NCBI GenBank assembly: GCA_025354075.1
Contig: JANXNO010000054.1
Location: forward strand, 1 to 25,626
Source: Burkholderiales bacterium
GTDB lineage: Bacteria; Pseudomonadota; Gammaproteobacteria; Burkholderiales; Casimicrobiaceae
Direction: 5' to 3'
Length of the DNA: 25,626 nucleotides
The notes under the pieces are model-generated. The model was not told the DNA's origin, searched no databases, and saw only the letters and a program-made list of their open reading frames with translations. Shown piece after piece: positions 1 through 8,261 of this stretch; positions within the stretch are counted from its first letter, which is position 1; each line of letters begins with the position of its first letter. Made by a program: the position numbers and the translations under genes.

Positions 1-68
1 CGATACGACGACACAGTGCGCTGGGTAATCTTTCCCCAATGGCTTTCACTCAGTCATTCGTTAACCAA

Positions 69-97
69 TTAAAAAAGAAGTCGGTTTGATTTACATT
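69..97 (+). promoter_or_regulatory. Weak sigma70-like promoter candidate ahead of the urease unit
   Basis: TTAAAA at 69-74 and TACATT at 92-97 are separated by 17 bases, and each matches four of six consensus positions. The surrounding stretch is AT-richer than the genes. No sigma54 or NtrC-type element is visible in the first 185 bases. The true promoter may lie left of the window. This is inference from hexamer matching only. Confidence 0.2.
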
Positions 98-185
98 CCC
101 TCAACGCCATTTCATGGCGTCCGGTTTTTTGAGCCTCTCCACCATGCTCTGCAACAATGACTGCTGCACCATGCCCATCCGCCTC

Positions 186-1361
186 ATGTCCTTCTTCCGC
201 GATCTCTCACTCTCCGCAGTCGTCACCGGTTTTGTCGTTGTCCTCGTAGGCTTCACCAGCACCGGCGCGCTGGTGTTTCAAGCCGCTTTGGCGTTGGGCG
301 CGAACCAAGCGCAGGTCAATTCGTGGATGTGGGCACTGGGTCTAGGCATGGGCCTTAGCAGCATCATTCCCTCGCTGATTTACAAAAAGCCGGTGGTCGC
401 GGCATGGTCGACACCGGGTGCCGCGCTGATCGCCACCAGCGCCAGTGCTACGGTAGGCGTGACAATGCCCGAGGCGGTTGGCGCGTTCGTGTTGTGCGCG
501 GTGCTGATCATCATCGCCGGTGTGTCGGGCCTGTTTGAGCGCATGATGAAACGCATCCCGATAGCGATTGCGTCCGCGATGCTCGCCGGCGTGTTGTTGC
601 GCTTCGGGCTTGAGGCGTTCAGTTCGATCAAAACCGCGCCCGCGATGGTGCTCGCAATGTTCGCGCTTCACTTGCTCGGTCGTCGCTTCTGGCCGCGTTA
701 CGGCGTGGTCGGTGTGCTGGGCATTGGCATCGCGTTTGCGGCGGGTGCGGATGCGCTCAAGTGGTCAGCGGTGACCGTGGAATGGGCGACGCCGGTTTGG
801 GTGACGCCGGAGTTTTCGCTCTCCGCCATCATCGGGCTCGGCCTGCCGCTGTTCATGGTGACCATGGCGTCGCAGAACATGCCCGGCGTTGCCGTGATGC
901 GCGGAGCAGGCTATGACACGCCGGTCTCGCCGGTCATCACCACGACTGGCGTCATCAACCTGGTCTTCGCACCGTTCGGTGCGTTCGCTCTGAACCTCGC
1001 GGCGATTACTGCTGCGATTGCGATGGGCCGTGAAGCGCATGAGGACAGGGACAAACGCTACACGGCCGCCGTTATGGCGGGCGTGTTTTATTGCCTGATC
1101 GGATTGTTCGGTGCCATCGTCGGTGGCCTGTTTGCCGCGTTTCCGCGCGAGCTGGTTGTCGCCTTAGCGGGGCTCGCGTTGATGGGCACCATTGGCAATG
1201 GACTGGCGGCGGCGGTCGTTGAGGAGAAAAATCGTGAAGCCGCAATGATGACCTTTTTGATTACGGCGTCCGGTGTTTCGATGTTGGGAATCGGCAGCGC
1301 CTTCTGGGGTTTGGTGGGTGGGATTTTGGCAATGGCTGTGCTGAGTCGCCGCAGCGCATGA
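186..1361 (+). CDS. BenE-family (benzoate/H+ symporter-like) membrane transporter
   Basis: This is a very hydrophobic protein of about 391 residues, the usual BenE length, with around a dozen predicted membrane segments. The N-terminal block FFRDLSLSAVVTGFVVVLVG and the later segments KPVVAAWSTPGAAL and MASQNMPGVAVMRGAGY are typical of the family. Known members import benzoate with protons, and the fold resembles that of nucleobase and SulP carriers. The frame is open from an ATG at 114, and ATGs at 171 and 186 are also possible. I chose 186 because family proteins begin just before FFRDLSLSA; no start has a clear Shine-Dalgarno. The stop overlaps the ureD start as ATGA, so translation is coupled to the urease genes. 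No aromatic-degradation gene is visible nearby, so the substrate may be urea, a urea precursor or a benzoate-like acid. Family assignment is firm; substrate is unknown. Confidence 0.87.
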   Translation: MSFFRDLSLSAVVTGFVVVLVGFTSTGALVFQAALALGANQAQVNSWMWALGLGMGLSSIIPSLIYKKPVVAAWSTPGAALIATSASATVGVTMPEAVGAFVLCAVLIIIAGVSGLFERMMKRIPIAIASAMLAGVLLRFGLEAFSSIKTAPAMVLAMFALHLLGRRFWPRYGVVGVLGIGIAFAAGADALKWSAVTVEWATPVWVTPEFSLSAIIGLGLPLFMVTMASQNMPGVAVMRGAGYDTPVSPVITTTGVINLVFAPFGAFALNLAAITAAIAMGREAHEDRDKRYTAAVMAGVFYCLIGLFGAIVGGLFAAFPRELVVALAGLALMGTIGNGLAAAVVEEKNREAAMMTFLITASGVSMLGIGSAFWGLVGGILAMAVLSRRSA

Positions 1362-2233
1362 CGCATCACAACCCATGCGACAGCGGCTGGTCGGCTCGCC
1401 TGAACCTTCGCTTCGAGCCGCGCGAAGTCAGTGGCGCAACGCGCACCGTTCTCACCGAACGTGATCACTTCGGCCCGCTGCGAATTCTCAAGCCACTCTA
1501 CCCCGAGGGTGACGCGATTTGCCACGCGGTGATTGTGCATCCGCCCGGTGGCATCGTCGCGGGCGACAGTCTCGCGGTTAAAGTACGTGTGGGCAGCGGC
1601 GCGCATGCACTGGCCACGACGCCCGGCGCGCAGAAGTGGTATCGCTCAACGGGCGCTTCGGCCTCTACGATCACGCGTTTGCACGTCGCGGACGACGCTC
1701 TGCTTGAGTGGATGCCGCAGGAGACGATGGTGTTTGATGGTGCGTGCGCGAAGCAGACACTCGAAATCACACTTGCTCCCGCAGCACGTTTTTTTGGCTG
1801 GGAAATGCTGTGTCTGGGTCGCACGACGCGGGGTGAACGCTTCGCAACGGGCGAATTTCGCCAAAGTGTTCGTTTGCTGCGCGCGGATGGCGGCGCACCG
1901 TTGTGGCGCGAGTCGATGTTTTTGATCGGCAACGATCCGCTGCTGGGTTCACCGCTGGGGTTTCGCGGGCTTCCTGTTGCAGCAACCGCATGGATTGTTT
2001 TGCCCGACGACGAGTCCGGTGTGGCGACTACTGGTGTGCTTGCGGCGGTTCGCGCTGAACTTGGCGACGCACCACTCGCGGCCGCATCATCGCCCGAAGC
2101 GGGCCTTATCGTGGTCAAAGCGATGGGCGGCGCACCGGAAGCGGTACGCAACTTGCTGATTGGTGTGTGGAAAAAGATACGATTGCAGATCTTTGCGACT
2201 GATGCAATTTTGCCGCGTATCTGGAGCACTTAA
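1358..2233 (+). CDS. ureD: Urease accessory protein UreD
   Basis: This is a 291-residue cytoplasmic scaffold protein. UreD binds apo-urease and, with UreF and UreG, delivers nickel to the active site. Recognisable family segments are LRILKPLYPEGDAICHAVIVHPPGG (about residues 46-70), GDSLAVKVRVG, TTPGAQKWYRS (about 88-98) and LEWMPQETMVFDGA. Length is normal for proteobacterial UreD. The ATG overlaps the stop of the upstream BenE-like gene (ATGA) and the stop lies 14 bases before ureA, which fits a standard ureDABCEFG operon. I see no truncation or frameshift. Confidence 0.95.
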   Translation: MTHHNPCDSGWSARLNLRFEPREVSGATRTVLTERDHFGPLRILKPLYPEGDAICHAVIVHPPGGIVAGDSLAVKVRVGSGAHALATTPGAQKWYRSTGASASTITRLHVADDALLEWMPQETMVFDGACAKQTLEITLAPAARFFGWEMLCLGRTTRGERFATGEFRQSVRLLRADGGAPLWRESMFLIGNDPLLGSPLGFRGLPVAATAWIVLPDDESGVATTGVLAAVRAELGDAPLAAASSPEAGLIVVKAMGGAPEAVRNLLIGVWKKIRLQIFATDAILPRIWST

Positions 2234-2247
2234 CTTAAGGTTGTGAC

Positions 2248-2550
2248 ATGGATCTGAGTCCCAGAGAAAAAGACAAGCTGCTGATTTTCACTGCCGGGCT
2301 GCTCGCTGAACGGCGCAAGGCGCGCGGCTTGAAGCTCAACCATCCTGAAGCCATCGCGCTCATCAGCGCAGCCGTGCTCGAAGGGGCACGTGACGGGCGT
2401 ACCGTCGCGGAACTGATGAGCTTCGGCACCACGATTTTGTCGCGGACAGACGTGATGGAAGGTGTGCCAGAAATGATTCCTGATATTCAGGTGGAGGCGA
2501 CGTTTCCCGATGGAACCAAGCTTGTCACGGTTCACAACCCCATACAGTGA
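2248..2550 (+). CDS. ureA: Urease gamma subunit UreA
   Basis: This is the 100-residue small structural subunit of the (UreABC)3 urease, which hydrolyses urea to ammonia and carbamate in the cytoplasm. The whole length matches the family: [23 protein letters not shown] at the N-terminus, [21 protein letters not shown] in the middle and [27 protein letters not shown] at the C-terminus. A TAAGG motif lies about eight bases before the ATG. The gene sits 14 bases after ureD and 7 bases before ureB. Subunits are separate genes, the usual proteobacterial form, not the UreA-UreB fusion of Helicobacter. Confidence 0.97.
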   Translation: MDLSPREKDKLLIFTAGLLAERRKARGLKLNHPEAIALISAAVLEGARDGRTVAELMSFGTTILSRTDVMEGVPEMIPDIQVEATFPDGTKLVTVHNPIQ

Positions 2551-2557
2551 GGCGCAA

Positions 2558-2977
2558 ATGATTCCCGGTGAAGTCCTCACGCTTGATGGCCAGATCGAGC
2601 TCAACGCGAAGCGCAAGACGCAAACGATCGCGGTATCCAATACCGGCGACCGGCCGATTCAGGTCGGCTCCCACTATCACTTCTTCGAGACCAACCAAGC
2701 GTTGCAGTTTGACCGCAAAACGTCGCATGGCATGCGGCTCAATATCGCGTCGGGCACTGCGGTGCGTTTCGAGCCCGGGCAGTCGCGTACCGTAGAGTTA
2801 GTCGATCTTGCCGGAAGCCGCGCTGTGTTTGGCTTTCGCGGGCTCGTGATGGGATCGCTTGCTGCGAAAAAGGCAGCTGTGCCGAAGGCGGTCGTCAAGC
2901 CTGTCGCCAAAGCGAAACCGGTTGCAAAGAGCGTCAAATCCGTCAAAGCGAAACGCACAGTGAAAGGCGCAAAATAA
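2558..2977 (+). CDS. ureB: Urease beta subunit UreB with a basic lysine/alanine-rich tail
   Basis: This is the second structural subunit of urease. Residues 1-101 are a complete UreB, beginning MIPGEV and including [13 protein letters not shown] (about 35-47) and FGFRGLVMG (about 91-99). The ATG at 2558 matches the conserved family start, so the open frame extending upstream to 2510 inside ureA is not used. Family members are usually about 100-110 residues, but this one has 139. The extra residues 102-139 are almost only Lys, Ala, Val, Pro and Ser, with repeated KPVAK and SVK units, 12 lysines, one arginine and no acidic residue. The tail resembles histone-H1-like low-complexity tails and is probably disordered. 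The stop TAA shares its last base with the ureC ATG. The core function is certain; the role of the tail is unknown. Confidence 0.95.
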   Translation: MIPGEVLTLDGQIELNAKRKTQTIAVSNTGDRPIQVGSHYHFFETNQALQFDRKTSHGMRLNIASGTAVRFEPGQSRTVELVDLAGSRAVFGFRGLVMGSLAAKKAAVPKAVVKPVAKAKPVAKSVKSVKAKRTVKGAK

Positions 2978-4767
2978 TGACCACACTCGCACGCCGCGCC
3001 TACGCCGAGATGTACGGCCCGACCACGGGCGACCGCGTTCGTCTCGCTGACACAGAGTTGTTCATCGAAGTCGAACGCGACCTGACCACTTACGGCGAAG
3101 AAGTGAAATTCGGTGGCGGCAAAGTCATTCGCGATGGTATGGGGCAATCGCAATTGCCAGCCAGCAAAGTCGCTGACACCATTATTACGAACGCGCTGAT
3201 TGTTGATGCAAAACTGGGCATTATCAAAGCGGATATCGGTCTCAAGAATGGCCGCGTCTGGAAGATTGGCAAGGGCGGCAATCCGGACGTGCAGCCCAAT
3301 GTGACGGTGCCAATTGGCGCAGCGACTGAAGTCATCGCGGGCGAGGGCATGATCGCAACCGCGGGCGGAATCGACGCGCACATCCACTTCATCTGCCCGC
3401 AGCAAATCGAAGAGGCGCTGGCGAGCGGCATCACGACGATGCTCGGCGGTGGCACGGGCCCCGCGGCAGGAACAAGTGCCACCACGGTAACCCCCGGAAT
3501 CTTTCACATGCGCGAAATGTTGCGGGCGGCAGAAGCGTTCCCAATGAATATCGGCTTCCTTGGCAAGGGCAACGTCAGCCAGCCCAAACCGATTGCCGAG
3601 CAGATTGAAGCGGGTGCCATTGGCCTGAAACTGCATGAGGACTGGGGCACCACACCCGCCGCAATTAACAATTGTCTGAACGTCGCCGACCAATACGATG
3701 TACAGGTGTCGATCCACTCGGACACCTTGAACGAATCGGGCTTTGTTGAAGACACCATTGCTGCAACGAAGGGGCGTGGGCTTTGCGCGTTCCACACCGA
3801 AGGTGCGGGCGGTGGCCATGCCCCGGATGTGTTGAAAGTGATCGGCACCGACAATTTTTTACCCGCTTCGACCAACCCGACGATGCCCTACACGGTCAAC
3901 ACGATTGATGAGCATCTCGACATGCTGATGGTGTGCCATCACCTCGATCCTGCGATTGCGGAGGACCTGGCCTTTGCGGAATCACGTATTCGTCGCGAGA
4001 CCATCGCCGCAGAAGACATCCTGCACGACCTTGGCGCGATTTCGATGATGTCGTCGGATTCGCAGGCAATGGGCCGCGTCGGCGAGGTCATCACGCGTAC
4101 ATGGCAAACGGCGCACAAGATGAAGGTTCAGCGGGGATTTTTGCCGCCTGACTCCCCCTCTCCCGCAGATGGGAGAGGCAAAGATACGCGTGTCGCTGGT
4201 GGCTCCAGCGGTGAAGGTGGCGCTGAAGTCAGAGCCAATTCAAGAAACGACAACTTCCGCGCGCTCCGCTACATCGCAAAATACACGATCAATCCGGCCA
4301 TCACCAACGGCGTATCGCATGAAGTCGGCTCACTCGAAGAAGGTAAATGGGCAGACGTCGTGCTCTGGCGTCCCGCGTTCTTCGGCGTCAAGCCGTCGAT
4401 GATTTTGAAAGGCGGCCAGATCGCATGGGCGCTCATGGGCGACGCCAACGCCTCCATCCCAACACCGCAACCCGTGCATGGACGTCCGATGTTCGGAGCG
4501 TTCGGCAAGGCCACTTTTTCGAGCTCGATCACCTTCATTTCGAACGCCGCGTTCAAGCTAGGCGTGGCTAAAAAGTACGGTCTTGAGAAGACGATTTCTC
4601 CGGTGAAAGCGATCCGCAAGGTACGCAAGCAACACATGGTTTTGAACGGTTACATGCCACACATGGAAATCGACGCCGAGACGTATGTGGTGCGAGCGGA
4701 CGGGCAATTGCTTACCTGCGAAGCCGCTCGCGTGCTGCCAATGGCGCAACGGTATTTTTTGTTTTGA
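2977..4767 (+). CDS. ureC: Urease alpha subunit UreC (catalytic) with an internal insertion
   Basis: This is the catalytic subunit holding the dinickel site. The expected ligands are visible: His135 and His137 (DAHIHF), the carbamylated Lys218 (GLKLHEDWG), His247 (SIHSD), His273 ([10 protein letters not shown]) and Asp361 (SSDSQAMGR). The flap Cys320 and catalytic His321 are in MVCHHLD. Length is 596 residues, against about 567 for Klebsiella-type UreC. The surplus is one block of about 28 residues between QRG (ending at 387) and NDNFR (from 424), reading [11 protein letters not shown] and then Gly/Ser-rich sequence. At the DNA level this block is a palindromic repeat-like element (4148-4232). 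The frame stays open and the downstream sequence to the normal C-terminus PMAQRYFLF is intact, so the enzyme is probably functional with a longer loop. Confidence 0.96.
   Translation: MTTLARRAYAEMYGPTTGDRVRLADTELFIEVERDLTTYGEEVKFGGGKVIRDGMGQSQLPASKVADTIITNALIVDAKLGIIKADIGLKNGRVWKIGKGGNPDVQPNVTVPIGAATEVIAGEGMIATAGGIDAHIHFICPQQIEEALASGITTMLGGGTGPAAGTSATTVTPGIFHMREMLRAAEAFPMNIGFLGKGNVSQPKPIAEQIEAGAIGLKLHEDWGTTPAAINNCLNVADQYDVQVSIHSDTLNESGFVEDTIAATKGRGLCAFHTEGAGGGHAPDVLKVIGTDNFLPASTNPTMPYTVNTIDEHLDMLMVCHHLDPAIAEDLAFAESRIRRETIAAEDILHDLGAISMMSSDSQAMGRVGEVITRTWQTAHKMKVQRGFLPPDSPSPADGRGKDTRVAGGSSGEGGAEVRANSRNDNFRALRYIAKYTINPAITNGVSHEVGSLEEGKWADVVLWRPAFFGVKPSMILKGGQIAWALMGDANASIPTPQPVHGRPMFGAFGKATFSSSITFISNAAFKLGVAKKYGLEKTISPVKAIRKVRKQHMVLNGYMPHMEIDAETYVVRADGQLLTCEAARVLPMAQRYFLF
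4148..4232. repeat. 85-bp palindromic repeat-like element inside ureC
   Basis: The segment has terminal inverted repeats CTGACT (4148-4153) and AGTCAG (4227-4232). It contains two hairpins: CCTCTCCC (4157-4164) with GGGAGAGG (4171-4178) and a 6-base loop, and CGCTGG (4194-4199) with CCAGCG (4205-4210) and a 5-base loop. The CCTCTCCC/GGGAGAGG arms resemble dispersed intergenic repeats common in proteobacterial genomes (from memory, not searched). It lies exactly where UreC is about 28 codons longer than its relatives. Only one copy is in this window, so the repeat family itself is inferred. Confidence 0.7.
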
Positions 4768-4821
4768 TGAGCGCTCAATCTACGATGTCCGCTGTGCATC
4801 GAAGCGTTTCTTTTGAAGGAT

Positions 4822-4840
4822 GGGTGCGCAGAGCGCACCC
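4822..4840. repeat. REP-like hairpin between ureC and ureE
   Basis: GGGTGCGC (4822-4829) and GCGCACCC (4833-4840) form a perfect 8-bp stem with a 3-base loop AGA. The sequence resembles short GGGTGCGC-type repeats dispersed in many proteobacterial genomes. It lies in the 82-base ureC-ureE gap, 9 bases before the chosen ureE ATG. No T-run follows, so it is more likely an mRNA stability or attenuation structure than a full terminator. An ATG at 4820 falls at its edge. Confidence 0.55.
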
Positions 4841-4849
4841 TATAAATCA

Positions 4850-5353
4850 ATGCAAATAGCGACTCATTTAGTTCCCCGTGATATTCAAGCTAACGAATCT
4901 GTCGAACTGACCTTCGATCAGCGAGAACGCTCGCGGGTTCGCGTTGCATTGGCGAGTGGCGAAGAGATCGGCATTCAGCTCAAGGTGGGTTCCATGCTCT
5001 CGCACGGTGACAAACTGGCGCTGCAGGATGGCCGCATTGTCGAAGTCCTCGCAGCAAATGAAGCGTTGCATGAAGTACGCGCGTTGAGCCTGCCGCAACT
5101 CGCGCGTATTGCTTATCACGTCGGCAATCGTCATGTGCCGTTGCAGGTTGAGAGCGATTATTTACTGATGTTGCCCGATCACGTACTGCGCGCAATGGTT
5201 GAAGGATTGGGTGGCACGGTGCACGAAGTGCGACGTGGCTTTCAACCGGAGAGTGGCGCATACGGGCACAGTCACGTCCACCATTCGCATGACGACGAAG
5301 GCCACGGCGGAAAAATTCACGACGGCTTGCTACCCCGCAACGAGGATCGCTAA
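4850..5353 (+). CDS. ureE: Urease accessory protein UreE (nickel metallochaperone)
   Basis: This is a 167-residue chaperone that carries nickel to the UreD-UreF-UreG complex. Conserved features include MLSHGDKLALQDGRIVEVLAA (about 49-69), YHVGNRHVPLQ (about 89-99) and the nickel-site region LPDHVLRAMVEGLG (about 108-121). A histidine-rich C-terminus (GHSHVHHSHDDEGHGG, with seven His between 140 and 157) is an expected extra nickel reservoir. The ATG at 4850 gives the usual family start MQIATHLV. An in-frame ATG at 4820 would add ten residues but overlaps a REP-like hairpin and has its purine stretch directly against the ATG. Two bases separate the stop from ureF. Confidence 0.93.
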   Translation: MQIATHLVPRDIQANESVELTFDQRERSRVRVALASGEEIGIQLKVGSMLSHGDKLALQDGRIVEVLAANEALHEVRALSLPQLARIAYHVGNRHVPLQVESDYLLMLPDHVLRAMVEGLGGTVHEVRRGFQPESGAYGHSHVHHSHDDEGHGGKIHDGLLPRNEDR

Positions 5354-5355
5354 CC

Positions 5356-6036
5356 GTGACCACGCTGCCGCGTTTACTGCAACTCGCCTCTCCTGCACTA
5401 CCCGTCGGCGCGTATAGCTATTCTCAGGGGTTGGAGTGGGCGATTGAATGCGGCGATGTTGCGGAAACGCACGCTGCGCAGCGATGGATTGAGGATCATC
5501 TTGCGCTCGTTATTGCGCGATTTGAAGCGCCGGTTTACGCCGCCTGTTTCGCAGCATGGCTGCGTAACGATGCCGCAGACGTCGCGCGGCTGAACGCAGA
5601 ATTTATCGCATCGCGCGAATCGCCTGAGCCACGCGCTGAGACAGTGCAGGTAGGCTTTTCCTACGCTGCATGGTGCCGGGAGGTCGCGACTCTGACTCCG
5701 GTACAACGCTCAGCGCTCGCTGCAATGGATCGCGTGTGCGCGCCAGTAGCTGCGAGCCTTGCGGCGTTGGCAAGTGGGCTCGCGGTTCGCGATGGTCTGT
5801 CAGCCTATGTCTTCGGCTTCACCGAGAATCAGGTGATGGTTCTCGCGAAGGCGATGCCGATGGGGCAGATCGCAGCACAGAAACTGTTGTTTGCGCTGGG
5901 TGACGCGGTCACGCGAACCGTCGAAGCAGCGCTCCCACTCGCACTCGACGAAAGCGACTGGTCAAGCGCCTCACCCTGGCTTGCCATTGCGCAGATGAAA
6001 CACGAAACTCAATATTCAAGATTGTTCCGCTCATGA
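5356..6036 (+). CDS. ureF: Urease accessory protein UreF
   Basis: This is a 226-residue, mostly helical protein of the urease activation complex. It bridges UreD and UreG and is thought to gate nickel delivery and GTP hydrolysis. The N-terminal block [25 protein letters not shown] (about 6-30) is the family hallmark, and the C-terminal [13 protein letters not shown] is the conserved tail. The start is GTG at 5356, two bases after the ureE stop. The ureG ATG overlaps the stop as ATGA, indicating tight coupling. Length is typical and there is no visible damage. Confidence 0.94.
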   Translation: MTTLPRLLQLASPALPVGAYSYSQGLEWAIECGDVAETHAAQRWIEDHLALVIARFEAPVYAACFAAWLRNDAADVARLNAEFIASRESPEPRAETVQVGFSYAAWCREVATLTPVQRSALAAMDRVCAPVAASLAALASGLAVRDGLSAYVFGFTENQVMVLAKAMPMGQIAAQKLLFALGDAVTRTVEAALPLALDESDWSSASPWLAIAQMKHETQYSRLFRS

Positions 6037-6662
6037 CAAACACGCCTTCTCACCCCCCGCACGGCCCTTTACGTGTTGGAATCGGCGGCCCGGTCGGGTC
6101 TGGAAAGACAGCGCTTACGCTAGAGCTTTGCCAACGCTTTCGGGGCACGCACAACATCGCTGTCGTCACCAACGATATCTACACCAAGGAAGATGCGCAG
6201 TTTCTGGTTGATCACGCTGCGCTGCCTGCGGATCGAATCATCGGCGTTGAGACCGGAGGCTGTCCGCACACCGCCATTCGCGAAGATGCGTCGATCAATC
6301 TCGAAGCCGTGGATCGCCTGAACAAACGCCACCCTGAGCTCGACATGATCTTCGTCGAAAGTGGTGGCGACAATCTCGCCGCCACCTTCTCCCCCGAATT
6401 ATCAGACCTGACCATTTACGTGATTGACGTTGCAGCCGGAGAAAAAATTCCGCGCAAAGGCGGTCCTGGCATCATGAAAAGTGATCTGCTCGTAATCAAT
6501 AAAATTGATCTTGCACCCTACGTCGGCGCGTCGCTGGAGGTGATGGATCACGACGCAAAGAAGATGCGCGGCAGCAAGCCGTTCGTGTTCTCAAACTTAA
6601 AAGTTGGTATCGGGGTAGACGAGATCGTTACGTTCATCAAACATCAGGGAATGTTGAGTTGA
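6033..6662 (+). CDS. ureG: Urease accessory GTPase UreG
   Basis: This is a 209-residue SIMIBI-class GTPase that powers nickel insertion into urease. Visible motifs are the P-loop GGPVGSGKT (18-26), the metal-binding Cys-Pro-His triad in [11 protein letters not shown] (C77, H79), the conserved [15 protein letters not shown] (109-123) and the guanine-specificity motif NKID (156-159). The N-terminus lacks the long His-rich stretch of some UreG proteins and has only SHPPHG. It is the last gene of the urease unit. The next gene is convergent and 129 bases away, with no convincing terminator between them. Confidence 0.97.
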   Translation: MTNTPSHPPHGPLRVGIGGPVGSGKTALTLELCQRFRGTHNIAVVTNDIYTKEDAQFLVDHAALPADRIIGVETGGCPHTAIREDASINLEAVDRLNKRHPELDMIFVESGGDNLAATFSPELSDLTIYVIDVAAGEKIPRKGGPGIMKSDLLVINKIDLAPYVGASLEVMDHDAKKMRGSKPFVFSNLKVGIGVDEIVTFIKHQGMLS

Positions 6663-6791
6663 ATACTTGCGGTTTTGCTGGTGTTGAAGCGCCTATCGCG
6701 TGTGACATTGGGTGTGGCTCCGGAAACGTCACAGCTACACGGCTGTTGAGCCCATCGCCAGCAACTCAATGGCGCAAGATCATGCAAGGGA

Positions 6792-7232
6792 TCAAGCAAC
6801 GGGGACGGCGTGCTTGACAATGGTCACCGGCACCGTTGATGTGTTCAGGATCGCTTGCGACACCGAGCCCAGCAAGGCGCTGCGCAGTGTGCCAGTTCCT
6901 TTCGCGCCGATGATGATGGCGTCACAACCGTAGTCCTCAGCGATTTCAATGAGCATCGCCGCGGGGTAGCCTGAGCGCACTTCGTGCTCAAACGCCACGC
7001 CTGCGGATGTAAACAACTTTTTGGCGCTTGCCAGCGCGTGCAAGCCTACCGCTTGATTGACGCTTTCGCGCGCCTGCGCGTCGGGCACCAACAGCATTTC
7101 ATAGACGCTATCGGGTTCTTGCACGGTTGCGAGCACGAAACTCGCTCGCAGTCCCCCGCTGTGCAAACGTAGTGCGTATCGCACCGCGTCTAGGGCAAGC
7201 TCTGAACCGTCAACAGGGATGAGTATTTTCAT
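6792..7232 (-). CDS. Universal stress protein, UspA family
   Basis: This is a 146-residue single-domain cytoplasmic protein. It begins MKILIPVDGSELALDAVRYAL, the usual Usp beta-strand and helix. It ends with the nucleotide-binding signature Gly-x2-Gly-x9-Gly-Ser in IIGAKGTGTLRSALLGSVS, followed by VPVTIVK. This motif marks the ATP-binding (MJ0577-like) subgroup. The ATG at 7232 is preferred over upstream in-frame starts because it gives the standard N-terminus and has GGAG shortly upstream. It is convergent with ureG and divergent from the carbonic anhydrase. The stress that induces it cannot be told from sequence. Confidence 0.92.
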   Translation of the reverse strand: MKILIPVDGSELALDAVRYALRLHSGGLRASFVLATVQEPDSVYEMLLVPDAQARESVNQAVGLHALASAKKLFTSAGVAFEHEVRSGYPAAMLIEIAEDYGCDAIIIGAKGTGTLRSALLGSVSQAILNTSTVPVTIVKHAVPVA

Positions 7233-7473
7233 GGGATAGCTCCAAATAGTCGACACAGCATACGCCGTCATGCTGATCGCAGCTTTGATACGGGTCATCA
7301 ACGCAGCGCGGTTTTGGTCTGGGTGCCCTCTATTCCCACGCAACGCGTGTTGAGCCATTGCGCATACGTGAACCGCTTAAACCATGTTGTGATCCAGGCT
7401 ATTCGTGCCGTCGATAAGCGTTGACAGACATCAACTACGCGCGCTCACGTGCGGACTATGCTGCGTCGCAACC

Positions 7474-8253
7474 ATGAACGCCGCTAACACTGTTCAATTG
7501 CCGCACCGCGCTGAGCCGCCGACGGCGATGCTTGATCAACCCGATGAACTGCTACAGCGACTGCGTCGATTTCACAACGACTACTTTCCCGGTGTGCAGG
7601 ATCAGTTCAGGACACTGGTTGACCACGGGCAGCACCCAACGATACTGTTCATCGGTTGCTCCGACTCGCGCCTGGTGCCCTATCTACTGACCGGCACCGG
7701 CCCCGGCGAACTATTCATTGTGCGCAATGTGGGTGCGTTTGTGCCGCCGCACGACGGATCGTCGGGCTATCACGGCACCGCCGCTGCAATCGAATTTGCA
7801 GTGCTGAATCTGCAAGTTTCTCGCATCGTGGTTTGTGGTCACAGCCACTGCGGCGGCATTCGCGCGCTCTATGGCGAGGTGCCCGCCGCAGCCCCGAATC
7901 TTGCCGCCTGGCTAGAGCTTGGGCGAGAAGCCGTGTTGCCTGTGCAAGTCACGCCAGAGGCACTGCGCCGCACCGAGCAGCGCGCGGTGGTGCTGCAGCT
8001 GGAGCGATTGATGGGCTATCCCATGGTGCGCGAACAGGTCGAAGCGGGCGCGCTCGCCCTGCATGGCTGGCACTACGTGATTGAGGACGGGGAGGTGCAC
8101 GTTTTTGACGTGAAAACCAGTTCTTTTGTGCCTGCGTCATCCTCCGGACACAGCGGCACTGGCCCGTACGAAATTTACGCCGATGCGTTTCGAGCAGAAG
8201 CAGGCTGGGGACCGCAACAATCAACCCTGGACGCTTCGCGCTCGGCAATTTAG
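7474..8253 (+). CDS. Beta-class carbonic anhydrase
   Basis: This enzyme interconverts CO2 and bicarbonate using zinc. Ligands and catalytic residues are visible: Cys62 and Asp64-Arg66 in GCSDSR, and His123 and Cys126 in CGHSHCGG (numbered from the ATG at 7474). VRNVGAFVPP and the hydrophobic strand before CGHSHC are also typical. The frame is open upstream to a GTG at 7405, and there is another ATG at 7528. I use 7474 as the first ATG, but none of the starts has a good ribosome site. It lies 8 bases before the nitronate monooxygenase-like gene, so the two are probably cotranscribed. Urease nearby yields CO2 and ammonia, so a role in handling that bicarbonate is plausible but inferred. Confidence 0.93.
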   Translation: MNAANTVQLPHRAEPPTAMLDQPDELLQRLRRFHNDYFPGVQDQFRTLVDHGQHPTILFIGCSDSRLVPYLLTGTGPGELFIVRNVGAFVPPHDGSSGYHGTAAAIEFAVLNLQVSRIVVCGHSHCGGIRALYGEVPAAAPNLAAWLELGREAVLPVQVTPEALRRTEQRAVVLQLERLMGYPMVREQVEAGALALHGWHYVIEDGEVHVFDVKTSSFVPASSSGHSGTGPYEIYADAFRAEAGWGPQQSTLDASRSAI

Positions 8254-8261
8254 GGTCTCAC

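Noticed and set aside
114..185. Longer start of the BenE-like protein at 114 or 171
   Set aside because: The extra residues are Cys- and Met-rich and unlike family N-termini, and no ribosome site supports them; they remain possible.
1498..2229. 243-codon open frame antisense to ureD
   Set aside because: It is a GC-driven shadow frame with Ser/Pro/Ala-rich sequence and no known fold; ureD explains the region.
2677..3819. 380-codon open frame antisense to ureB/ureC
   Set aside because: The protein has no recognisable family features and is a Cys/His/Arg-rich shadow of a highly conserved gene on the other strand.
4138..4245. ureC as a frameshifted or broken gene
   Set aside because: The extra segment preserves the frame, has no stop codon, and the downstream sequence aligns to normal UreC through the last residue.
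6663..6791. Terminator after ureG
   Set aside because: Only short, distant complementary stretches (for example TTGCTGG and CCAGCAA about 80 bases apart) are present, with no T-run.
7421..7426. TTGACA perfect -35 hexamer upstream of the carbonic anhydrase
   Set aside because: No acceptable -10 hexamer lies 16-18 bases downstream; the nearest TATGCT-like sequence is 30 bases away.
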